The notes under the pieces are model-generated. The model saw nothing but the letters and a program-made list of their open reading frames with translations, was not told the DNA's origin and ran no database searches. A DNA stretch of 17,199 bases from the NCBI GenBank assembly GCA_002751075.1, contig NAOQ01000070.1:141396-158594 (forward strand). The letters are read 5' to 3'. A program made the translations under genes and the position numbers. Of the stretch, positions 10,501 to 17,199 are shown one piece after another (within the stretch, counting starts at the first letter, position 1; every line of letters starts with the position of its first letter). The DNA comes from Ichthyophonus hoferi. Lineage: Eukaryota > Opisthokonta > Ichthyosporea > Ichthyophonida > Ichthyophonidae.

Positions 10501-11069
10501 GAGAGGAGAGAAAGAGGAAAGAGAGAGATAGACAATTGGAGGTTGAGTGTGTAAAGGTATAAATATTAGTCTAGTTTACTAAAAAAAGATAAATTCTAGA
10601 TAAAATTAATCTAAAATATTTAGTCAAAAAATAAATACTTGCACCAGAAAAGCAGACGTGTTTATGTTTATTTGGTATCATATGCATATGAGAACAACAA
10701 ATATAAACATAACGATAGACCAAGGAAAGATGAATTACTGAACATATATTTAGGTAAGAATAACAATAATAAAAAGACTACTACTTATAAAAAGATGCAA
10801 TGCAGTACAGCATAACACCCTAAACATTTAATTCATGCTGCCACCATCAAACTCCTATAACATACCCATAATAGCTTCAGACAAAAGTATATCAGCAAAC
10901 TCATCCTTGGCGTCCCATATAACGGCCTCCTTAGCACCTAGCTGCTTTGCCTTTTCTTTAATTTCGTCGATGTTGTCAGCGGTCTGGCCGATATCGACGG
11001 TTAAAGTGACAACCTCACAGTTGTACTCCTCTTGAATCCATCGTAGCATCACACTAGTGTCAAGTCCTC
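7522..11069 (-). CDS. ASS1: Argininosuccinate synthase, bacterial-type, first exon not found
   Basis: Condenses citrulline and aspartate with ATP cleavage to AMP and PPi, giving argininosuccinate for arginine synthesis or the urea cycle. Exons: 11069..10866, 10452..10115, 9901..9800, 9291..9225, 8985..8854, 8651..8534, 8165..8048, 7632..7522 (stop TAG). All seven internal introns (202-508 bp) are GT-AG, with phases 1, 1, 0, 0, 1, 1, 2, 0 counting the one upstream. The joined exons give 396 residues starting at GGLDTS of the ATP loop; the family is usually about 400-410. Landmarks in order: GGLDTS; TLTVDIGQ; GCTGKGNDQVRF, matching the family signature G-x-T-x-K-G-N-D-x2-R-F; KVIAPVREW; YSYDENMW; PEQAPDKPE; LIEDRLVGLKVRGIYENPAA; VTGKVKVKLYKG; ESPYSLFN. 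The HGCTGKGND and VIAPVREW style is that of bacterial and archaeal enzymes; animal and fungal forms read HGATGKGND and VIAPWR. The exon with the start Met and the first loop residues (normally xLAYSG) was not found within 1 kb upstream. Identity is very sure; the N-terminus is open. Confidence 0.93.
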
Positions 11070-11218
11070 CTGAAAATAAAAGTAGACACTGTCATGAAGA
11101 AAAGAATGTGAAAAGGTTAGCAAAGACAGGTGGATGGCGATGGCTGTATTACCAGAGAGGGAAGGGGTGATGAGGAGGGGATGAGATCTATGCAATCGAA
11201 ACAAATGTATGTAACCAA

Positions 11219-11228
11219 ATGACGTCAT
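11219..11228. promoter_or_regulatory. ATGACGTCAT palindrome, candidate ATF/CREB-type bZIP site
   Basis: A perfect 10-base palindrome 150 bases upstream of the first recognised argininosuccinate synthase exon. bZIP proteins of the ATF/CREB group bind TGACGTCA, and yeast Gcn4, which controls arginine genes, can also bind this form. The match is seen; a regulatory role is inference. The same 8-base core also occurs near 4147, 5931 and 6060, away from any firm gene. Confidence 0.35.
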
Positions 11229-11327
11229 CTAATTTTGTTTACCTAATTAGCGTAAAAAATAATAAAGAGTAGGAATACCTGGTTTTTAAAAACAAGACAT
11301 AAGAACAGGTGTAAATCAATCACTTAC

Positions 11328-11414
11328 TCTAGAGAAGGTACCCTTGTGGGCTTCATGTGAAGCAACCTTAAGGTAACTATTATTGTTTGTGCTGCTGATG
11401 ATACTGCTTGCCAT
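11328..11414 (-). other. Candidate short exon or upstream ORF 5' of argininosuccinate synthase
   Basis: On the minus strand an ATG at 11414 opens 29 codons (MASSIISSTNNNSYLKVASH and onward) ending at a good donor, AGA|GTAAGT, at 11327. It is phase 0 and lacks the ATP-loop residues, so it does not join directly to the first recognised exon (phase 1). A weaker internal donor, AAGG|GTACCT, would give phase 1 but puts AHKGGLDTS in place of AYSGGLDTS, losing the loop serine. It could be a 5' exon with another still unseen between, or chance. Confidence 0.2.
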
Positions 11415-11714
11415 AGTTGCGTGTACACTGGTGTTACGGAAAGGCGCCGTTTTTTAGTTTGATTCCAAGAGTATTTTTTTCAAATACAAAAGATAGGTTA
11501 TAGTAGTTTTATACACCTAACATCTTTTATAGTGCAAGGTTAAACGCTATCCGATCGGGTGTGTCATTCCCTGACAGATTGTTTACAAAGCATTCCAATG
11601 GCTAAGTGGCTCAGAGAGGGGTCGATCAATCAGATGTTCCGATGGCAATAAAATATGCGGCCGTGCCTACTATGTGGAAATTGTGCTAAGTATAGGTTTT
11701 AAAATAAAAATGTC

Positions 11715-11750
<36 letters not shown>

Positions 11751-11751
11751 T
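11715..11751. repeat. AAT trinucleotide microsatellite
   Basis: A pure run of about twelve AAT units in AT-rich DNA between the argininosuccinate synthase gene and the 330-bp repeat cluster. Confidence 0.95.
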
Positions 11752-12174
11752 AAAATTGTTTTATTTATAGTATTTAGACAAATTTATTTTATAAAATATT
11801 AAAGAGTTCTGAAGTTATACTTTTAGTTTTATCGATTTAATTACAGTTACGAGTATAATGTGATGGCCAATAACAAGGGCTGGAAGAGATAAAATATAAA
11901 ATAAATATAGTAGTACACCAAGTAGTTCCAGGCGATAAGTGTGTTTAACAACTGTATAATAATAGTAAAACACCCAAAAAAACTTACCTTAGTAATATTA
12001 TATAAGAATGCAATACAAAAATTTTAATGCACGACAAATATTTGAATGCGGAATATTAACAATTAGTTACTAACTAAAAAAATCACCTGAAGGTGATAAG
12101 CTTTTAAACGAGGCGTATTATTGAATAAGAGGTACTCAACCTATTGTTATCTAACCATGCTGTCAGCAGCATTT
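11752..12174. other. AT-rich DNA, nothing recognised
   Basis: No coding tract or repeat unit seen between the AAT microsatellite and the first 330-bp tandem unit. Confidence 0.5.
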
Positions 12175-13163
12175 GTCCAATTAATATTAAAGGCAAGTAT
12201 GATACCATCTCTTAGGTTTTGTCTCGCCAATCACTGATTGTCGCATGAGAGTGCTAACAGTGGATTCCAATATCGATGTAATTGTTATATACATATATAT
12301 TATGCAAATTTTTGTGCATAATACGAGTACTTTGTATTTTTTCCAGTAGATAAGATGTGTGTGAGGAGTTACCAGGGCCTTTATTGGTTATTTCGTTTTT
12401 CCTTTATACTTGTCTCATATTATCATGCAGGCCGGCTAGCATCTGTATATGCAATATTGGAACTAATTTTAAAGATTATTATTGGCTCATCTAACTCAAG
12501 TCAATTAAAAAGCAAATCGGATACCATCTTAAGTATGTGATTATCATATGTGAGTGTTAGCAGTGGACTAGACATTCCAATAGCAATGTGATTGTTATAT
12601 ACATATAGAGTGTTATATTGTGCAAAGTTTTGTGCGTGCTACGAGCACTTTGTATTTTTCTCTGTAGACCGTAGGTTTGTGAGTTATCAGGGCCTTTATT
12701 GGTTATTTGATTTTTCCTTTATACTTGTCTCATGTTATCGTGCAGGTCAATTGGGTTAGCATCTGCATAGTTGTATGCATTATCGTAAATGAAACTGATT
12801 GTAAATATTATTATTGGCTAATCTAACTCACAGTAGGTCAATTAATATAAAAAGCACGTATGATACCATCTCTCAGGTATGTGTCATCAATCGCTGATTA
12901 TCGTATGAGTGCTAACAGTGGACTAGACATTCCAATAACAATGTAATTGCTATATACATATATATTGTGCAAAGTTTTGTGTATGTTACAAGTGCTTCAT
13001 ATTTTTGCCAGTAAACCGTATGTATATGAGTGATCAGGGCCTTCATTGGTTATTTTGGTTTTCCTTTATACTTGTTTCATGCTATCATGCAGGCCAATTA
13101 GGTTAGCATCTGCATAGGAGCTGATTGTAAAAATTATTATTGGCTAATCTAACTCACGATAGG
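12175..13163. repeat. 330-bp unit, three tandem copies (A 12175-12499, B 12500-12836, C 12837-13163)
   Basis: Three head-to-tail copies of 325, 337 and 327 bases. Shared landmarks in order: TCAATTAAT..AAAAGC; GATACCATCT; GTGCTAACAGTGGA; ATTCCAATA.CAATGT; TTATATACATATA; TTTGTGC..GC.ACGAG..CTT; CAGGGCCTT.ATTGGTTAT; TTTTCCTTTATACTTGTCTCAT; ATCATGCAGG; TAGCATCTG; ATTATTATTGGCTAATCTAACTCA. Copies differ by many substitutions and small gaps, so the duplication is not recent. I see no conserved reading frame across the copies, so the unit looks non-coding (satellite-like or the tandem end of a mobile element). Confidence 0.85.
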
Positions 13164-13345
13164 TCTCAGAGACTCACTAGAATTGTCTGATCTTACCACA
13201 AGACACATGCTAAATACTAGTGTGTCCCTGTTTAAATGGCCAATTAACCCATTCCCCCATGAGGTAAAAGTAAGCGTTCCATCACCGCGTGTTATCAAAG
13301 ATCTGTCAAACTGGGTGTTCATTTGCAGCTAATAATCCTGTAACG
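13164..13345. repeat. Flank of copy C, shared with the distant copy D
   Basis: The 180 bases after tandem copy C (CACTAGAATTGTCTGA through AATAATCCTGTAA) are not present between copies A, B and C but recur, diverged, after copy D at about 14740-14882. The full repeat family is therefore longer than the tandem unit, at least about 510 bases. Confidence 0.6.
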
Positions 13346-14502
13346 TATCTCTTAAAAATTCTAGCAGCAGACTTTGAGACACTGAAGAATTAAAATGTTT
13401 TTTTAATGCTTTCTTTATTAAATGAATAAAATAATGTCACCATGTTGAAAATACGTAGAGACAGAATTGTCTTTACGGCCTGTATCTATTTATAATAGAG
13501 GGAATATTGCTTAAAAACAGTTTTAACGTTTTCCTTTACTGCATACCCAGAATACAAATATACTAAGACATATTTTTACTATTAATTAAGTCAGTAGGAG
13601 TTGAGGACTGGGCCCAAAAAGTTGTGGAGCCTAGGTAAACACAGTTAGTTTGGCAGCCAGTTGATGGCTGATTGCCCTGTAAGGCTCCCAGGGAATCCAG
13701 CAGAGGTTCTTTTGTTATAAAATAGATAGAGATGGTTATGTTGCTAATCTTGGTAGGCTGTGTTGTTGTAGGCACCCAGTTGCCCCAACACAAATATAGA
13801 CTGCTGCAACTCCTCCTTGTAGTTATAAGATTGTAACGTCATTGGAAAAAGCTGCTGAATTTGTCTTAAGCAGTATGCCTAAATAATGAATTATCTAGAC
13901 TGAAAATATGTGGTCCGAAATGATTTATGATATAGCTGTGGTGTTAATAGATTTACATGCTTTTATTGGAAAATACATGTTGGCAGGCCAGATAACTTAT
14001 ATCCTCAAGCTCAATGTGCTGTATGCATTTATTGAGTGGTGAGACCTTAGATAGGCATATATGTGAGAAATCACTTAAGAACCACTTGCGATGGTGGTAG
14101 TGATTATTATTAGTCATTAGAATCAATGTCAATTCTAGCGACTTGTCTACAGCTGTCAGGATCTCCAATTGCATATTTGATAGTAGTCAATTTTGCGGAA
14201 CTAGCGGTAGTGTTAGTCACTTGATCGGATTTGTCTTTTAAGGCACAGTTGTTGTGGTAGAGGTTCTATAGAAGGCCCATATAACGACTTTCTAGGTAAC
14301 TGGCTGTAGTATATAATTATACTTCTGCTCTAATTCAGAAGGAGCCGGTACTTTGATTCGCTTGGGTGAGAATGTGGAAATTTCACAATGAGATCGATCA
14401 GTAAGAGGTAATATATTATGATGTAAATAACAACTATTACCGCTATTCAATGCTAGTAAACAGTTCTTCGAGTTCTGAACAATTGAGAGATCTAGACACA
14501 GA
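13346..14502. other. DNA between repeat copies C and D, unidentified
   Basis: About 1.15 kb bounded by the two direct copies. It contains only short frames on the minus strand (within 13793-13563, 14174-13953 and 14522-14292) with no recognised family. A more GC-balanced block lies at about 13590-13830. It may be the inside of an old insertion whose ends are the flanking copies, or simply spacer; no protein or primer-site evidence decides this. Confidence 0.35.
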
Positions 14503-14882
14503 TTAGCATATATGAGTGCCAACGGTAAGTTAGATATTACAATACCAATGTGATTATTACGTACATATAATTAAATGCTAAATATTTATGTGTTAAGAGA
14601 GAACTTTGTATTTTTGTTACTCATTACCGCATATATATGAGCTGGGGTGCTTTGTTATTAAGTTTTGTTTTCTTTTACACTTTGTTTTAATTGTAAATAC
14701 TCGTATTAACTAATACAACTCATGAAAGGTTAGAGATCTACTAGAAATGCCTGAATCTATCTCGACAAGGTTGTACTGGTGTTTCCTTGTATGGCTCATT
14801 AGCCAAATCACTACATGCAAAACTATGTATTGAGAGATCAATTTTAACTGCGCGTTCATTCGGAATTAATGATCTTGTAAAA
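14503..14882. repeat. Copy D of the repeat family, diverged
   Basis: In the same orientation as copies A-C and matching about 12903-13345. Shared landmarks: TATGAGTGC.AAC; AATACCAATGTGATTATTACGTACATATA; ACTTTGTATTTTTG; CACTAGAA-like ACTAGAAATGCCTGAAT; TGTTTCCTTGTATGGC.CATTAGCCAA; AATTAATGATCTTGTAA. It lacks the CAGGGCC...ATGCAGGCC middle in recognisable form. Divergence from C is clearly greater than among A, B and C. Confidence 0.65.
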
Positions 14883-15300
14883 TTAGTTTTAGATGAAATT
14901 TAGAATTTGATATTTTAACAGCTTTCATGATATATGACTCAACAATTTTCAATTTAGCAATATTGTATAACCTAAATTATTTTACATAAAAGTGTATATA
15001 TTTTTTTCGTTTAGCCTTACCATTGGGAAGGTGAGTATAATGCAATGCATGGATTTTCAAATCCCTGTGTTGGATGTGAAATGTATTCACCTGCTAAAAG
15101 ATAACTCTGTGGATAAACTGTCGTTTACTTAAGTCTTGAATCAGCAAGGATGGGGCAAGTTCCTTATTAGGAAAGGCACAGGGAACTGCTTACGTATCAG
15201 CCTGAATATCATTATTTAAGAATCTTGTGCTATTTCTCTGAAGAAGTTAGAAACCTATTATAATATGTATAGTCATTAGTATGTGGTGGGATTTATTAGA
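14883..15300. other. AT-rich DNA, nothing recognised
   Basis: No repeat unit or convincing coding tract seen between copy D and the coding-like region to the right. Confidence 0.4.
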
Positions 15301-16540
15301 TCTTTTCAGGAGGTTGTGCTGCATTACAATGAGTCAATATGAAAATATGACACAGCAATTGGCAACCATGGCCAACCTTGAACGCTTGAGTAATATCTAG
15401 AATCCCATTATGACCAGCCTGTACATTACGGATCCTATTTCTAAGAGTGAACGTTACAAAATCATTTGTCTTGTATGGATACGGCAAGAACGATATTCAC
15501 ACCACTATTGCATTTATGGGGGATACCAAACAATGGAATTTCAATAATCATACCATGTACAGCAGGCCTGAAAACTTAATCAAACACATAAATTCTTACC
15601 AAGAAAATGTATTTAAAAGAACTTATTTCTAATGTGAAACAAGGGGTCTTAAAAAGCCTACCTATCCCAACCTTAAACTGCACAAGGATAGCACAGACTA
15701 TAACAGAAAGAGGTTGCTATTGTGAGGCCAGGAGCAGGGGGGTTATCACTAGCATGACAATGATAGATCTCATTAATTCAACGAGCAAAGGACTCTGAGG
15801 AATAATGCCAAAAACCAAAAAAAAGTCTTCCGACAGGTTTATGAAGACTGCAATATCTACCGCGGAGCCCAAGACAGAAGCTCGCGTGAAACTGTTGAGC
15901 CCATTATTTCTACTCGTTGAGTCACGATTGTACTATGTACTACGATTTTTGATTACATCATGCGATCTCAAGATCCTAATGGTTCTTAGAGTCAATTCGA
16001 AAATTAATCAACTAGGAGATCAGCCAGCGCCTGATTGAATTAAACTATGAGTTAATTAAGCTATGCCTGAGGAATTCGAACAAAAACAATTAAAAATTCT
16101 AGAATACGTACATTCAAACAAACTTTACATTCTAGATACAACTGTAATCGCCAATGAAGACAGAACTTCATTTTCTGTTGACTCCACAGAAAATAAGAAT
16201 AAGAGAGCCCGCACATACTTAGATATAAAATTCAACCCTCTCATTGACTACTAGACAGATACAACAGACCCAACAACAGGAGATATTTTAATCTCATAGA
16301 AGGAATTGGTTTTCAAGTATAATCAACCGATTGAATCCTGGTGATCATATCCAACTCGCAATAGGGTTACGGGCTCTTCTCGTACGCTTCCATCTATCCT
16401 GCGTCATACACCAAGATACCCAAAGTATTTATCAACAGACCAAGCTATCACAAAAATCTACTCCCTATGTACGTAATTCAACGCAGTATACCAACATTGC
16501 TAATAACCGTATAATGTGTAATGATTTGAACTAAATATGG
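15301..16540 (+). pseudogene. Decayed coding-like region, probably an old mobile element
   Basis: Several adjacent plus-strand stretches have protein-like composition in changing frames, with charged and polar peptides (for example MSQYENMTQQLATMANLERL, KQGVLKSLPIPTLNCTRIAQ, MPEEFEQKQLKILEYVHSNK). These contrast with the T-rich hydrophobic frames typical of non-coding DNA here. The whole is interrupted in several places and looks old. I recognise no polymerase, integrase, protease or capsid motif, so the family is unknown. It is followed by the 200-bp tandem repeat and terminal A run, an order seen at the 3' end of some retroelements. Confidence 0.35.
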
Positions 16541-16603
16541 GATTCGTTACTTGGTTAAAATTCAATCTTATAATATCATTAAAACTCTTTAGTGGAAAAA
16601 AAT

Positions 16604-17004
16604 CTAAATTTTAACGTCATTTAACGTCATATTTAAACTCGTATGGTTAAATATAAAAAAAGAAAGAACCCGTTGCAATTGAGGTTCAATTTTTATGATT
16701 CAAAATTCAAATACGAAATATTGCTTAATTATAAAATGTATGCCTACGATAGTAAATTAAGCAGTTTCGATTATGGTGTACCGCCGCCGCTAAAAAGCTA
16801 AATTTTAACGTCCGTCATATAACGTCATTTTGAAACTCGTATGGTTAAATATAAAAAAATTGTAATTTTTTTTAAAGAAAGAACCCGTTGCAATTGAGGT
16901 TCAAACTTTATGATTTAAATTTCAAATATGAAATACTGATTAATTAGAAAATGTATGCCATCGCTATGATAATAAATTAAGCAGTATCGATTATGGTGTA
17001 CCGC
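16604..17004. repeat. 200-bp direct tandem duplication
   Basis: Copy 1 is 16604-16797 and copy 2 is 16798-17004, directly adjoining. Both run CTAAATTTTAACGTC, AACTCGTATGGTTAAATATA, AAAGAAAGAACCCGTTGCAA, TTGAGGTTCAA, ATTTCAAATA.GAAATA, AAATGTATGCC and GATTATGGTGTACCGC. Copy 2 has small insertions. The copies are much more alike than the 330-bp units, so this duplication is younger. Confidence 0.9.
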
Positions 17005-17116
17005 TATATTTAATATTTAACAACTTTATGTCCTTAAACATACTAAAATTACACCAACTCACATTATTCTCATGCGCAGGAAGCCAATCGGAAAGACAAC
17101 ATTTGAAATTCACTCT
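17005..17116. other. Short spacer after the 200-bp duplication
   Basis: About 110 bases unlike the preceding repeat units; nothing recognised. Confidence 0.4.
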
Positions 17117-17159
17117 CATAACGTCATTATAAAGTCTTATCGACGAATAATAAAAAAAA

Positions 17160-17160
<1 letters not shown>
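17117..17160. repeat. Partial third copy of the 200-bp unit start
   Basis: CATAACGTCATTATAAAG followed by TTAT, AATAATAAAAAAAA resembles the opening of copy 2 (CATATAACGTCATTTTGAAA...AAATATAAAAAAA). The match is short and AT-rich, so it is tentative. Confidence 0.4.

Positions 17161-17199
<39 letters not shown>
17161..17199 (+). repeat. Terminal poly(A) run
   Basis: Thirty-nine uninterrupted A residues end the window, preceded by AATAATAAAAAAAAC. This may be the 3' tail of a retroposed sequence read on the plus strand, or a homopolymer at which the assembled sequence stops. Confidence 0.8.

Larger units (their letters stand above)
11070..11714. other. 5' region of argininosuccinate synthase: leader/first-intron candidates
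   Basis: The missing first coding exon and promoter should lie here or further right. A pyrimidine-rich tract on the minus strand (about 11195-11155) and the acceptor TTTTCAG (ending at 11070) precede the first recognised exon. Nothing in the interval encodes the expected VLAYSG ending at a phase-1 GT donor. Confidence 0.45.

Noticed and set aside
11140-11200. A minus-strand stretch ending CTCTCTG|GTAATA as the missing exon before GGLDTS
   Set aside because: Phase fits and it ends in Leu-Ser-Gly, but the preceding residues (LLITPS) do not resemble KVVLAY and the tract is an ordinary pyrimidine-rich run.
13541-13575. A minus-strand stretch reading VLVYLYSG before a GTATGC, as the missing ATP-loop exon
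   Set aside because: The donor would give phase 2 where phase 1 is needed, and it is 2.5 kb away inside repeat-rich DNA; chance likeness.
15301-16540. Recoded stop codons (a variant genetic code) to explain interrupted protein-like tracts
   Set aside because: Argininosuccinate synthase ends at TAG at the length expected for the family, so TAG is a stop here; decay of an old element explains the interruptions better.
1-17199. CRISPR arrays, rRNA or tRNA genes, bacterial operon structure
   Set aside because: No spaced short repeats of the right form, no rRNA core sequences, and both supported genes have spliceosomal introns.

Overview
The window is nuclear DNA of a eukaryote: genes are split by GT-AG introns, intergenic DNA is long and AT-rich, and microsatellites and decayed repeats are common. 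I cannot name the lineage. A multi-finger C2H2 protein with a low-complexity N-terminus fits many opisthokonts or protists. The one metabolic gene has a bacterial-style sequence, which gives no clean affiliation.

Layout. (1) About 1-2160, minus strand: a C2H2 zinc-finger gene with a long Asn/Gln/Pro/Gly-rich first exon (2161..1153) and a second exon of more fingers (414..117); its 3' end runs into or past an ACAT microsatellite at the window edge. (2) About 2160-7500: AT-rich DNA with no gene I can defend. It holds a small GC-rich patch (about 4053-4115), a coding-like tract (4120-4305), a more balanced block with two short plus-strand ORFs (5707-6289), a perfect 30-base palindrome (5150-5179) and a three-unit diverged tandem repeat (6482-6910). 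(3) 11069-7522, minus strand: argininosuccinate synthase in eight exons whose phases all agree, giving 396 residues from the Gly-Gly of the ATP loop to the stop. The first coding exon, with the start Met and the first part of the loop, was not found. (4) About 11415-17199: repeat-rich DNA with no recognisable host gene: a 330-bp unit in three tandem copies with a diverged fourth copy 1.3 kb away, decayed coding-like tracts, a 200-bp direct duplication, and a terminal run of A.

The two supported genes are both on the minus strand, separated by more than 5 kb, and show no sign of working together. The zinc-finger protein is probably a nuclear DNA-binding regulator. Argininosuccinate synthase makes argininosuccinate from citrulline and aspartate in arginine synthesis or the urea cycle. 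A perfect ATGACGTCAT site lies just upstream of the recognised part of that gene and is a possible bZIP site.

Most promising leads: a bacterial-type argininosuccinate synthase inside an intron-rich eukaryotic gene, with an unlocated start exon; the 330-bp repeat family; and the decayed coding / tandem repeat / poly(A) series at the right end, which may be the 3' end of an old retroelement. I did not find a clear new multi-gene system.
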